The notes beneath the pieces are model-generated. The model had not been told where the DNA came from, made no database searches, and was given only the letters and a program-made list of their open reading frames with translations. A program made the translations under genes and the position numbers. Below are positions 1-8,219 of a DNA stretch of 64,000 nucleotides, one piece after another. Numbering within the stretch: the first letter of the stretch is position 1; each line of letters starts with the position of its first letter. This stretch comes from Geodermatophilus poikilotrophus (GTDB lineage Bacteria; Actinomycetota; Actinomycetes; Mycobacteriales; Geodermatophilaceae). The stretch is from positions 124,001-188,000 of the forward strand of contig NZ_FOIE01000003.1 in the NCBI RefSeq assembly GCF_900111455.1, written 5' to 3'.

Positions 1-81
1 CGTCCTCCGCGCCGTTCGCGGGCTCACGGTGAGCCACTGGACGGGACCGCGAGGGGCGGGGGGCAGGGGGGTCCTCCATCA
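1..81 (-). terminator. Stop-anchored repeat (family A) after the DUF1206 gene
   Basis: Read on the minus strand, this begins at the TGA stop of the DUF1206 gene (79-81) and continues as GGAGGACCCCCCTGCCCC, matching copies after several other genes in the window. Further on, at 21-35, lies a 7-bp inverted repeat GGCTCAC/GTGAGCC with one central base. It is likely a factor-independent terminator or terminator-like dispersed repeat. The window edge cuts off anything beyond it. Confidence 0.5.
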
Positions 82-915
82 GGTGCGCTCGGGATAGCGG
101 GCGCGGACGAAGCAGTAGGCGCCGAACGCGGCGATGCCGACGGCAACCAGCGTCAGCAGCACCCGGCCGAAGGGGGCGCCGAGGATGGTGCGCAGCGCAC
201 CGTCCAGCCCGGTGGCCCGGGCCGGGTCGAAGGTGACGGCGGCGTAGACCAGCAGCCCGCCCACCACGCCCAGCGCCACGCCCTTGGCGGGGAAGCCGAC
301 CTGTCCCAGTCGGGTGACCAGCCGGGTCGTCTGCGGGGAGGCCGAGCCCAGCTCGACCTCCTCGAGGAACCGCTTCGACACGCCCTTGTGCACCAGGTAG
401 GCGCCGACGCCGATGACGACGAGGCCGACGAGCGCCACGAGCCAGCGTCCGGCCGGCCAGCCGAAGACGCCGGCCGCCGACTGCTGGCCCCCGCTCGAGC
501 CTCCGCTGGTCGCGGTGCGGACGGCCAGCACGGCGAGCACCAGGTAGAGGACGGCCTTGGCGACCGACTTGACGGTCTTCTCCAGGGCCTTCTTCCGGGC
601 GTCCCCGGACGACGACAGCGGGCTCCGCCAGCGCAGCACCTCGGCCGCCTGCCAGGCCGCGAGCGCGACCAGCCCGACGGCGAGCAGCCACAGCAGCGGC
701 CGGCCCAGCGGCTGCTCGGCCAGCGTGGCCAGTGCGCCGGCCTGGTCGGCGGACTCGCCACTGCCCCCACCCCAGGCCAGCTGGAGTGCCAGCCAGGCGA
801 GCAGCAGGTGGACCACGCCGTAGGCGATCAGCCCGACGCGGGCCAGGTGCTCGAGGGCGTCGCTGTCGCCCGCCCGGCCCGCGGCTCCCGCGGCGCGCCC
901 CGTCGTCCCGCTCAT
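79..915 (-). CDS. DUF1206 domain-containing membrane protein
   Basis: A 278-residue integral membrane protein. It carries repeated units of paired hydrophobic helices (first unit LARVGLIAYGVVHLLLAW, later units opening with LGQVGFPAKGV), which is the three-repeat DUF1206 architecture. The role of this family is not established. The ATG at 915 is chosen over longer in-frame openings because GGGGAGGAG lies 6-8 bases upstream and the hydrophobic family region begins shortly after it. It is transcribed away from the 1094 gene, and its stop codon is the first base triplet of a repeat found after other genes in the window. Confidence 0.8.
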   Translation of the reverse strand: MSGTTGRAAGAAGRAGDSDALEHLARVGLIAYGVVHLLLAWLALQLAWGGGSGESADQAGALATLAEQPLGRPLLWLLAVGLVALAAWQAAEVLRWRSPLSSSGDARKKALEKTVKSVAKAVLYLVLAVLAVRTATSGGSSGGQQSAAGVFGWPAGRWLVALVGLVVIGVGAYLVHKGVSKRFLEEVELGSASPQTTRLVTRLGQVGFPAKGVALGVVGGLLVYAAVTFDPARATGLDGALRTILGAPFGRVLLTLVAVGIAAFGAYCFVRARYPERT

Positions 916-1093
916 GGCCGGCTCCTCCCCGAACGCTGCACCGTCCCCCGCGAGATGATCAGCGTGGCACAGCGCGGAGTCGGCCGCTCCCGGCGAGATC
1001 GGCGACTGGCCCCGACACGACTGGCTCGGCGACGACGGGGCCGGCCTGCGGCGGGCCGCGGCCGCCGTCGGCCGGTGAGGGACACTCTGTGTC

Positions 1094-1723
1094 GTGGCGA
1101 GCGGTGCAGCGGTGACGGCGGGGGAGCGGACGAGTCCGGAGCAGGCCCGGCGGGCGTGGCCCCGGTGGCTGGTCGGCGGGGTCGCGCTGCTGGTGGTCGC
1201 CGCGGTCGCGGTCTTCTGGGCAGACGGCGGCGCGCGGCTGGTCCTGGGGGCGGGCGGCGCGCTCCTGGCCTGGCGCGGCGGGCAGCTGGCGGCCGGGGCC
1301 GCCGGCCGGGGACGGGCGGTGGGCTGGGCGGTGGCCGCCGCCGGCGTGCTCGCCCTGACGTTCGCGTTCGGCTCCGCGGGCGTCGCGGGCTGGGTGCTCC
1401 TGGTGGCCGTTCCGGCCGGGCTGCTCGCCGGGGCGCTGACGCTGCTCGGCAGGGGCGGTGCGGTGCGCCGCAGCGGCCAGGCCGCCCTCATCTGGTGGGC
1501 GCTGGTCACCGGCCTGCTGGTCGTCACCGGGCTGCTGGCCGACTGGGAGCGCGCGGCCGACGGTGCCACCCTCGTCGGGGCGCTGGGCCTGGGCCTGCTG
1601 GGCGTCGTCCTGCTCGTCGGTGCCTCGAGCCTGCGGGCCATCGCCGCACAGCCGGCGCCGGCCCGGCCCGCGGCCTGCGCCGGGTGCGCGTGCGGCGCCG
1701 GCGGCTGCGGCATCCCGCGCTGA
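1094..1723 (+). CDS. Hypothetical membrane protein with Cys-rich tail
   Basis: A 209-residue protein of unknown function starting at GTG with GTGAGGGA about 12 bases upstream. A short polar N-terminus is followed by roughly six hydrophobic segments (from about residue 22 to 190), so it is probably a polytopic membrane protein. The last residues are unusual: CAGCACGAGGCGIPR, four cysteines spaced among glycine and alanine, which could bind metal or form disulfides. It is divergent from the DUF1206 gene and upstream of the SIR2 gene, with no obvious functional link to either. I do not recognise a family. Confidence 0.6.
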   Translation: MASGAAVTAGERTSPEQARRAWPRWLVGGVALLVVAAVAVFWADGGARLVLGAGGALLAWRGGQLAAGAAGRGRAVGWAVAAAGVLALTFAFGSAGVAGWVLLVAVPAGLLAGALTLLGRGGAVRRSGQAALIWWALVTGLLVVTGLLADWERAADGATLVGALGLGLLGVVLLVGASSLRAIAAQPAPARPAACAGCACGAGGCGIPR

Positions 1724-1795
1724 GCGTCCGACCCGGCCAGGCAACGCCGGTTGCGTGCCGGTTCACCCCCGGCCCGGCGGGGCACCCCTCCGACC

Positions 1796-3421
1796 GTGAC
1801 CGGACACGTCTTCGTCGTCGGCGCCGACCTGCGCCGGCTGGTGTGCGACGACGTCCTGGTGCCCACCGACCGGTCGTTGCGGGTCACTCCCTCGTGGCGC
1901 GGCATGCTGCCCGACGACGTCGTGACCAGCGAGGACCGCGGCGGCGTCTGCCTCGACCTCCGCTGGCGCGGGGACGAGCGGGTGCTGGAGCTGCCCGGCG
2001 GGCGGGTCGGGGACGCGGGGCGGGCGCTGTGGCTGGTCGACACCGTCCACGAGGAGGAGCGCGACCCCGACGACGCGCTGCGCTGGCTGGTCGACGGCGC
2101 GCGGGAGGCCCTGGCCGCCGTCGCCCGGCGAGAGGTGCCCGACCCGGTGCAGGGGCGGGCCCGCCGGCTGGTCGCGCTGCCGGCCCTCGGCACCGGCTGG
2201 GGCGGGGCGGCCGGACAGCGCGGCACCCTGCTGCAGCGGCTGCTGCCCGTGCTGCGCGAGGGCGCCGCCGAACACGGCTTCGACGTCGCGCTGGTGCTGC
2301 GCGGGCCCAGCGACCTGGCCGCGGCGCAGCGGGTCCGCCGAGCCGAGGCGAGCAGCTGGGACCTGCCCGGGCACCTGCGGGAGCTGGCCGAGGACCTCGG
2401 TGAGCGGGCCCGCCGCGGGCAGCTGGCCGCCTTCGTCGGCGCAGGCGTCAGCGCCGCCGCCGGGCTGCCCACCTGGGAGCAGCTGCTCGACGAGCTGGCC
2501 GAGCGGTCCGGGCTGGACGACGCACTGCGTGACGGGCTGTCCGGGCTGCCGGCCCAGGACGCCGCCGCGCTGCTGGCCCGTGAGCTCGGCCGCGAGCAGC
2601 TGGAGGGCTTCGTCAAGGAGCGGTTCGGGCCCGGGCACTACGCGCTCGCGCACGCCCTGCTCGCCGACCTGCCGGTGCAGGAGTTCGTCACCACCAACTA
2701 CGACCCGCTGGTCGAGCTCGCCGCCGCGGACATCGGCCGGGACCTCTCGGTGCTGCCCTTCGACGACGCCGTCCCCGGCCGGCCGTGGCTGCTCAAGCTG
2801 CACGGGGACGCCGCGCACCCCGAGAGCGTCGTGCTCACCCGCGAGGAGTACCTGCAGTTCGGCGACACGCGCGCGGCCCTGGCCGGGGTGCTGCACTCCC
2901 TGCTGCTCACCCGGCACGTGCTCTTCGTCGGCACCTCGATGCAGGACGACGACCTGATCCGCATCGCCCACCAGGTGCGCAGCGCCACCCGGGCCCCCGG
3001 CGCGGCACCGCGGCAGCGCAGCGGCACGGTGCTGGCGCTGCTGGACGACCCGGCCCGCGCGCGGCTGTGGGAGCAGGACGTGCAGACGGTGGCGATCGCG
3101 CCGGGCGACACCCCGCCGGCCGAGGCCGCCCGGCTGCTGGAGGTGCTGCTGGACTGCATCGGCTGCCTGTCCACCCCGCCGACCGGCTACCTCCTCGACC
3201 CCGCCTACCGGGGGATGCTCTCCGCCGAGGAACGGGCCCTCGCCGAGGCGCTGCAGCAGGTGGAGCGCACGGTGCCCGACAGGGCGTCGTCCTCGGCGGT
3301 CGGCGAGGTCACCGCACTGCTGCGCCGGCTGGGCTCGCAGGTGTGCACGCCCGACGGACCGCCGCCGGACGAGGCCAGCGCCCCGCACGACGACCGCCTG
3401 CAGGAGCAGCGCCCGGGGTGA
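1796..3421 (+). CDS. Macro-like domain fused to SIR2-like (SIR2_2) domain
   Basis: A 541-residue two-part protein. The N-terminal ~185 residues look like a macro domain (binder of ADP-ribose-type ligands): VFVVGADLRRLVCDDVLVPTD near the start and the loop ALPALGTGWGG at 127-137. The second half is SIR2-like: GAGVS at 215-219, TTNYD with Asn301, LHG with His336, and FVGTSMQDDDL. The zinc-binding cysteines of protein deacetylases are absent. Known SIR2_2 proteins are often NAD-consuming enzymes in anti-phage or stress modules, so NAD cleavage with an ADP-ribose-sensing partner domain is plausible but inferred. The GTG at 1796 is preferred to 1751 because the macro fold begins right after it. 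No defence genes are adjacent. Confidence 0.7.
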   Translation: MTGHVFVVGADLRRLVCDDVLVPTDRSLRVTPSWRGMLPDDVVTSEDRGGVCLDLRWRGDERVLELPGGRVGDAGRALWLVDTVHEEERDPDDALRWLVDGAREALAAVARREVPDPVQGRARRLVALPALGTGWGGAAGQRGTLLQRLLPVLREGAAEHGFDVALVLRGPSDLAAAQRVRRAEASSWDLPGHLRELAEDLGERARRGQLAAFVGAGVSAAAGLPTWEQLLDELAERSGLDDALRDGLSGLPAQDAAALLARELGREQLEGFVKERFGPGHYALAHALLADLPVQEFVTTNYDPLVELAAADIGRDLSVLPFDDAVPGRPWLLKLHGDAAHPESVVLTREEYLQFGDTRAALAGVLHSLLLTRHVLFVGTSMQDDDLIRIAHQVRSATRAPGAAPRQRSGTVLALLDDPARARLWEQDVQTVAIAPGDTPPAEAARLLEVLLDCIGCLSTPPTGYLLDPAYRGMLSAEERALAEALQQVERTVPDRASSSAVGEVTALLRRLGSQVCTPDGPPPDEASAPHDDRLQEQRPG

Positions 3422-3555
3422 ACCGGAGGACCACCCCTCCCCTCGCGACTCGGCCCCTCTCAGGCACCGCCGCGGCCTCGTCCCGAAGCTCACGCCGAGC
3501 CTGCGAGGGGTGAGGAGGACGGGGTCCTCTCACGGTGGGGGTCCTCCTGCTGGAG
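3419..3555 (+). repeat. Family A repeat, diverged copy, after the SIR2 gene
   Basis: It starts with the SIR2 gene's TGA and continues ACCGGAGGACCACCCCTCCCC, a diverged version of the element seen after helR and the hemerythrin gene. Further along it has the recurring segment GAGCCTGCGAGGGGTGAG at 3498-3515 and GTCCTC runs. It is probably a transcription terminator plus repeat debris; no gene is visible between 3422 and 3626. Confidence 0.4.
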
Positions 3556-3626
3556 GGTGGCCGTTCCAGCACCTCACCGGAGGGGCCGCGGTGTGAGCCG
3601 GCGAGGTCTGGGGCACACGGGCCCCC

Positions 3627-4862
3627 GTGCGCCGACCCCGACTCGAGAACAGCCCCCTCCTGTTCGCCAAGGGCTACGGCTGGCTGCCGGACGCCCGGCG
3701 GGCGCGCGGCCGCCGGACCGTCGCGGTCCGGCTCGGTGGCCTGCCCGCACTGGGGATCCAGGGCCCGGACGCCGCCCGCTTCCTGTACGACGAGGACCAC
3801 GTGCACCGGTCGCACGCCATCCCCGAGCCGGTGCGGGGCACGCTGTTCGGCAAGGGCGCGGTGCACACCCTCGACGGGCAGGAGCACCGCACCCGCAAGG
3901 CGATGTTCGTGTCGCTGCTCATGGACCACGACCGGATCGCCCCGCTCGTCGACTCCGCCACGGCCGCCTGGGACGCCGCGGTCCCCGGCTGGGTGGACCG
4001 CGGGGAGGTCGTGCTCTTCGACGAGGCGGCCGCGGTGCTCACCCGGGCGGCCTGCGACTGGGCCGGCGTCCCCCTGACCGACGACGAGGTCCCCTCCGTC
4101 GCCCGGGATCTCACCGCGATGGTCGACGGCTTCGCCACCGGAGGGCCCCGGCACTGGCGCGCCCGCCGGGCACGCGGCCGCCGGCAGGCGGAGCTGTCCC
4201 GGCTCGTGGCGGACGTGCGCAGCGGCGCGGTGGCGGTCCCCGGCGGCTCGGTCGTCGACGTCGTCGCCCGGCACCGTGACGCCGACGGCGAGCGGCTCGA
4301 CCCGCACACCGCGGCGGTCGAGCTGCTCAACGTGATCCGCCCGACCGTGGCCATCAGCTGGTTCCTCGCCTTCTCCGGGCACGCGCTGGCCCGCTGGCCG
4401 CAGCACGGCGAGCGGCTGGCCTCGGCCGAGCCCGCGTTCGCGGAGGCCTGGGCGCACGAGGTGCGGCGCTTCTACCCGTTCGCGCCGTTCATCGGCGGGC
4501 GCGCCCCGCGCGAGGTGGAGTGGGACGGCGAGCGGGTGCCGGCGCACTCGATGGTGCTGCTGGACCTCTACGGCCAGAACCACGACCCCGCGCTGTGGGG
4601 CGACCCGTACACGTTCCGCCCGGAGCGCTTCCTCGACCGGGAGATCGGCGCCTTCGAGCTGGTGCCCCAGGGCGCCGGGGACCCGAGCACCAACCACCGC
4701 TGCCCGGGGGAGCAGGTCACCGTCGCCGTCCTGGCCGCGCTCGCCGTCCGGCTCGCCCGGCTGCAGGCCGACGTCCCGGCGCAGGACCTGTCGATCTCGC
4801 TGCGCCGGATCCCGGCCAAGCCGGCCAGCGGCGTGGTGCTGCGGGTCCGCGGCACCGACTGA
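3627..4862 (+). CDS. Cytochrome P450, CYP152-type fatty-acid peroxygenase
   Basis: A 411-residue P450 close in size to Bacillus BSbeta. The heme-ligand segment is GAGDPSTNHRCPGEQ with Cys359. In the I helix the usual acid-alcohol pair is replaced by RPTVA, with Arg238-Pro239 corresponding to the Arg-Pro pair of BSbeta, SPalpha and OleT that binds the fatty-acid carboxylate and lets H2O2 drive the reaction. The expected activity is therefore alpha/beta hydroxylation or decarboxylation of fatty acids using peroxide and no reductase; no ferredoxin or reductase gene is adjacent. The GTG start at 3627 gives the usual N-terminal length. It is followed after about 100 bases by a small membrane protein gene. 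Confidence 0.85.
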   Translation: MRRPRLENSPLLFAKGYGWLPDARRARGRRTVAVRLGGLPALGIQGPDAARFLYDEDHVHRSHAIPEPVRGTLFGKGAVHTLDGQEHRTRKAMFVSLLMDHDRIAPLVDSATAAWDAAVPGWVDRGEVVLFDEAAAVLTRAACDWAGVPLTDDEVPSVARDLTAMVDGFATGGPRHWRARRARGRRQAELSRLVADVRSGAVAVPGGSVVDVVARHRDADGERLDPHTAAVELLNVIRPTVAISWFLAFSGHALARWPQHGERLASAEPAFAEAWAHEVRRFYPFAPFIGGRAPREVEWDGERVPAHSMVLLDLYGQNHDPALWGDPYTFRPERFLDREIGAFELVPQGAGDPSTNHRCPGEQVTVAVLAALAVRLARLQADVPAQDLSISLRRIPAKPASGVVLRVRGTD

Positions 4863-4963
4863 ACCGGCTCCGTCGCGCTCCGTTGCGAACGCGCCGGGGA
4901 CGGCGCCAGGTGTCGGTACCGCGTGGTGTCATCGCAGGGCCGTACGGACGAGGAGGACGGGAC

Positions 4964-5164
4964 ATGGGCAGGTGGCTCGCGCCGCTGGTGGGCGTGGTCG
5001 GTCTGCTGGCGCTCGTCGTCGGCATGGCCTGGGCCGAGCTCGACAAGAGCACCATCAACGGCGTGCCCCTGGTCGGCGCCGGCGGCGTGCTGCTCCTGGC
5101 CGCGGCGATCGTGGCCGCCTCCGCGGAGGTCTCCACCCGCCGCCGGGACGCGCTGCCCCGCTGA
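4964..5164 (+). CDS. Small two-helix membrane protein, unknown
   Basis: A 66-residue protein with a strong AGGAGGACGGG ribosome site just before ATG 4964. Hydrophobic stretches at about residues 5-23 and 37-53 indicate two transmembrane helices joined by a polar loop (AELDKSTINGVP), with a basic C-terminus. I do not recognise a family. It lies downstream of the P450 gene with its own ribosome site and is followed directly by a terminator-like repeat. Confidence 0.65.
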   Translation: MGRWLAPLVGVVGLLALVVGMAWAELDKSTINGVPLVGAGGVLLLAAAIVAASAEVSTRRRDALPR

Positions 5165-5185
5165 GCCGCCACGAGCGGCCCCTGC

Positions 5186-5285
5186 ACGGTCCCGCCGGCC
5201 CCGTCCGGAGGCTCACCCCGAGCGTGCGAGGGGTGAGGGGGACGGGGCCCTCCGACGGGTGGCAGGGGCAGGGGGTCCTCCCTCA
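5186..5285 (-). terminator. Family A repeat / terminator hairpin after helR
   Basis: On the minus strand it starts at the TGA stop of helR and runs GGGAGGACCCCCTGCCCC into a two-stage hairpin: outer arms GGCCCCGTC/GACGGGGCC and inner arms CTCACCCC/GGGGTGAG around TCGCACGCT. It lies between convergent genes (small membrane protein and helR), so it can terminate both. It is almost identical over about 90 bases to the copy after the hemerythrin gene at 8131-8219. Confidence 0.65.
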
Positions 5286-7580
5286 GGCGAGGCGGGCGAG
5301 TTCCCCGGGCAGGTCGCCGGGGGAGAGCACGCCGAGCCGCTGGGTGGCCCGGGTGAGCGCCACGTAGAGGTCGTTGTGCCCGCGCACGCCCTCGTCGAGC
5401 ACCCGCTGCGGGTCGACGACGAGCACCGCGTCGAACTCCAGGCCCTTCGCCTCGGCCGGCGTGAGCACCACCGGCCCCCGCGACGAGTCGGCGTCCGGGC
5501 CGGACGAGACGCCGTCCACCCGGGCTGCGGCCGCTGCGGTGAGCTCGGCGACCCGGCCGGCCGGGGCGACGACCGCGGTGGTGCCCTCGTGCGCCGCCCA
5601 CTCCTCGACCACCTCGGCGGCGCGGGCGGCCAGCCCGTCCTCCCCGGTGACCTCCGCCCACGGCTCGGCGGTTCCCGGCCGGACCGAGCGCGGTGCACTC
5701 GCCCCGGTGCCGCCCGCGGCGAGGACGTCGGCGGCGACCGCCATGATCTCGGCCGGCGTCCGGTAGTTGACCGTGAGCTCCTCCAGCCGCCAGGCGTCGC
5801 CGACGTGCGGCCGCAGCGTCTCGTCCCAGACGGCCGCGCCGGCCAGCGTGCCGGTCTGGGCGAGGTCGCCGACGGCGGTCATCGACCGGGTCGGGCAGCG
5901 GCGCACCAGCAGCCGCCAGGCCATCGCGGAGAGCTCCTGGGCCTCGTCGACGACGACGTGCCCGAACGTCCAGGTGCGATCGGCGGCGGCCCGCTCGGCG
6001 GTGGTGCGGGTGTCGAGCGCCCGCTGCCGCTCGGCCAGCTCCTCGGCGCTGATCAGGTCGCCGGCGCTGAGCACCTCGGCCTCCAGGTGCTCGTCCTCCA
6101 GGTCGATGGAGCGCGAGCCGTGCAGCACGTCGAGGGTCTCCTGCGCCTCGGCCAGCCGCCGGCGGCGGTCCCGCTCGGCGCGGGCCCGCTGCGCGCTGTC
6201 GTCGAAGCCGAGCAGCTCCTCGGCCTCCTCCAGCAGCGGGACGTCGGCCGGCGTCCAGCCCGATCCCCGCGGCCGGTGCAGCAGCGCGCGCGTCCGGTCG
6301 TCCCACCCCGGGGTGGCGGCGGCGACGCGGGCGGGGTCGGCGAACAGGTCGGTCAGCAGCCGCTCGGGGGTGAGCACCGGCCACAGGTCGTCGACGAGCA
6401 GCCGGACGGCCGGCTCCTCGGCCACCTCGCGGCGCAGCGCGGCGGTGTCCTCGCGGTCGAGCAGGTCCGAACCGCCGTCGATGCCCAGACCGATCCGCTC
6501 GGCGTAGCGGCGGGTGAGCAGGTCGACGACGCGGCGGGCGAACACCGGTCGGGCCAGGTTGTGCAGCGAGTCGGCCCGGCGGGCGGCGTTCTGCGCGCGC
6601 TTCACGTCGATCGGCCGCAGCCGCAGCGCGAACCCGTCGACGGTCACCTCGCGCGGGGCGTCGGGCACGACCTGCCGGTCGGCGACGGCGCGCTCGAGCA
6701 CCTCCACCATCTCCAGCCGGCCCTTGACCGCGGCGGTCTCCGGCGACTCGGTGCCGCGGGCGTCCAGGCCGGGGCGCAGCTGGCCGAGGCCGGCCAGCAG
6801 CACGCCGGTCTCGCCGAGGGAGGGCAGCACGTCGGCGATGTAGCGCAGGAACGTGGGGGTCGGGCCGACGACGAGCAGGCCGCGGCGGGCCAGCCGTTCG
6901 CGGTGGGTGTACAGCAGGTAGGCCGCGCGGTGCAGCGCGACGGCGGTCTTGCCGGTGCCCGGCCCGCCCTGCACGACCAGGACGCCGCGGTCGTCGGCGC
7001 GGATGATCCGGTCCTGCTCGGCCTGGATGGTGCGGACGATGTCGGTCATCCGGCCGGTGCGGGCGGTGTCGAGGGCGGCCATGAGCGCGACCTCGCCGGT
7101 CAGCCCCGACCCCGCGACCCCCTCGGTCAGTACCTCGTCGTCCAGCCGGACGACGGTGCGCCCGCGGGTGCGGATGTGCCGGCGGCGCGCCACGCCCAGC
7201 GGGTGCACCGGGGTGGCGGTGTAGAACGGCCGCGCGGCCGGCGCCCGCCAGTCGACCAGCGCGGGGTCCCCGCCGGCGTCGTCGGCGGCCAGCCCGATGC
7301 GGCCGATGTAGAGCGGGCCGTCGTCGGTGCGGTCGATCCGGCCGACGCACAGGCCGGCCTCGGCGGCGTCGAGGGCGGTGACCCGCTCGGTCTGGAAGCG
7401 GACGGTCGCGTCGCGCTCCTGCAGCGCCTGCGGGTCGACCGCGGGCCACGAGATGGCCTGCTTCAGCCGTCGCTCGGCCAGGTCGCGGGCGGCGTCGAGG
7501 CGGGCGTAGAGCTCCTTGACGTACTGCTGTTCGGTGTCGATCTCCGGGTGGGACACGACCTCGGGCTGCGTCGTCGGCAC
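5283..7580 (-). CDS. helR: HelR/HelD-type RNA polymerase recycling ATPase
   Basis: A 765-residue superfamily-1 helicase-like protein. It opens with EIDTEQQYVKELYARLDAARD, the N-terminal coiled-coil of HelD proteins. It has Walker A GGPGTGKT (Lys211) and a DEAQELSAMAW motif, plus a C-terminal UvrD-like half with NYRTPAEI and VALTRATQRLGVL. HelD and HelR bind RNA polymerase, pry it from nucleic acid and use ATP to recycle stalled complexes; actinobacterial HelR also displaces rifamycins and gives tolerance. GTG 7580 is chosen because longer openings add low-complexity residues without family similarity. A palindrome with core TGCGGCAA lies 22 bases upstream, resembling the rifamycin-associated element known before helR genes. 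Confidence 0.85.
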   Translation of the reverse strand: MPTTQPEVVSHPEIDTEQQYVKELYARLDAARDLAERRLKQAISWPAVDPQALQERDATVRFQTERVTALDAAEAGLCVGRIDRTDDGPLYIGRIGLAADDAGGDPALVDWRAPAARPFYTATPVHPLGVARRRHIRTRGRTVVRLDDEVLTEGVAGSGLTGEVALMAALDTARTGRMTDIVRTIQAEQDRIIRADDRGVLVVQGGPGTGKTAVALHRAAYLLYTHRERLARRGLLVVGPTPTFLRYIADVLPSLGETGVLLAGLGQLRPGLDARGTESPETAAVKGRLEMVEVLERAVADRQVVPDAPREVTVDGFALRLRPIDVKRAQNAARRADSLHNLARPVFARRVVDLLTRRYAERIGLGIDGGSDLLDREDTAALRREVAEEPAVRLLVDDLWPVLTPERLLTDLFADPARVAAATPGWDDRTRALLHRPRGSGWTPADVPLLEEAEELLGFDDSAQRARAERDRRRRLAEAQETLDVLHGSRSIDLEDEHLEAEVLSAGDLISAEELAERQRALDTRTTAERAAADRTWTFGHVVVDEAQELSAMAWRLLVRRCPTRSMTAVGDLAQTGTLAGAAVWDETLRPHVGDAWRLEELTVNYRTPAEIMAVAADVLAAGGTGASAPRSVRPGTAEPWAEVTGEDGLAARAAEVVEEWAAHEGTTAVVAPAGRVAELTAAAAARVDGVSSGPDADSSRGPVVLTPAEAKGLEFDAVLVVDPQRVLDEGVRGHNDLYVALTRATQRLGVLSPGDLPGELARLA

Positions 7581-7601
7581 TGCACGTCTCTCTGTCGGTA
7601 C

Positions 7602-7621
7602 TCGTCTGCGGCAACAGACGA
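7602..7621 (-). promoter_or_regulatory. Candidate rifamycin-associated element (RAE-like palindrome)
   Basis: The inverted repeat TCGTCTG/CAGACGA flanks CGGCAA, so the plus strand reads TCGTCTGCGGCAACAGACGA. Its core TGCGGCAA matches the centre of the RAE as I recall it (a palindrome around TTGCGGCAA), while the outer arms differ. It ends 22 bases before the helR start, where an induction element or 5' leader hairpin would sit. Confidence 0.45.
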
Positions 7622-7949
7622 ACGTCCATGGTGCCCACGCATTCCCCGCCCGGGGGTCAGGCGCCGCCGTGCGGTCGGCCACGGACGCGGCGTCACCGGT
7701 CTGCGACGGACAGCGCGGACAGGGGACCCACGAGCCGGTCGGCCAGCTCGGCCGGACGGTCCAGCGGACCAGGTGGCCGCCGGGCAGACCGACCGCACGA
7801 GCTGGTGGTGACCGCCCCGGCCCGCGGACGCGGGGCCCCTGCGACACGCGGGGCGGCGGCACGCGGACGGACGGCGACGGCAACCCGGAGGTCACCTCCA
7901 CGACACGTCGGCTGCCTAGCGTCGGGCGTGCGACCCCAGGAGGTGCCCC
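7622..7949. other. Intergenic region between helR and the zinc-ribbon gene
   Basis: About 330 bases between divergent genes with no convincing coding region; the open frames here are continuations of other frames and lack family features. It must hold the promoters for helR (minus) and the zinc-ribbon gene (plus). I cannot place -35/-10 boxes with confidence. Confidence 0.4.
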
Positions 7950-8117
7950 ATGAGCCCGACCACCAGTGACATCCGGACCGATCCCCGGCTCCGGCGCAGC
8001 GCGCGCACGCGCACCCGGCCGCATCCGGACCGCAGCGCCTGGACCTGCCCCAACTGCCAGCGGGAGACCCTGCCGCCGCGCAAGCGCTGCGCGGACTGCG
8101 GCACCTCCCGCTACTGA
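7950..8117 (+). CDS. Small zinc-ribbon protein
   Basis: A 55-residue protein with a good ribosome site (CAGGAGG seven bases before ATG 7950). The basic, arginine-rich N-terminal half is followed by a four-cysteine ribbon: WTCPNCQRETLPPRKRCADC. The two CxxC knuckles are 14 residues apart and should bind one zinc. The positive charge suggests RNA or DNA contact, but no function is assignable. It is divergent from helR and convergent with the hemerythrin gene. Confidence 0.65.
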   Translation: MSPTTSDIRTDPRLRRSARTRTRPHPDRSAWTCPNCQRETLPPRKRCADCGTSRY

Positions 8118-8130
8118 GTCCCCGTCCCGG

Positions 8131-8219
8131 GTCCCGCCGGCCCCGTCCGGAGGCTCACCCCGAGCGTGCGAGGGACGGGGCCCTCCGACGGGCGGCGGGG
8201 GGCAGGGGGTCCTCTCTCA
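8131..8219 (-). terminator. Family A repeat / terminator after the hemerythrin gene
   Basis: A close copy of the element at 5186-5285. On the minus strand it begins at the hemerythrin gene's TGA and reads GAGAGGACCCCCTGCCCC, followed by the GGCCCCGTC/GACGGGGCC arms. The inner stem is shortened by loss of a few bases (CTCGCACGCTCGGGGTGAG lacks one CTCACCCC arm). It separates two convergent genes. Confidence 0.6.

Noticed and set aside
916..2616. Minus-strand extension of the DUF1206 frame to 845 residues
   Set aside because: Composed of Ser/Arg/Pro-rich translation antisense to real genes; the DUF1206 start has a strong ribosome site.
1796..3421. Full anti-phage island around the SIR2 protein
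   Set aside because: Neighbouring genes (membrane protein, P450) are unrelated to known defence systems.
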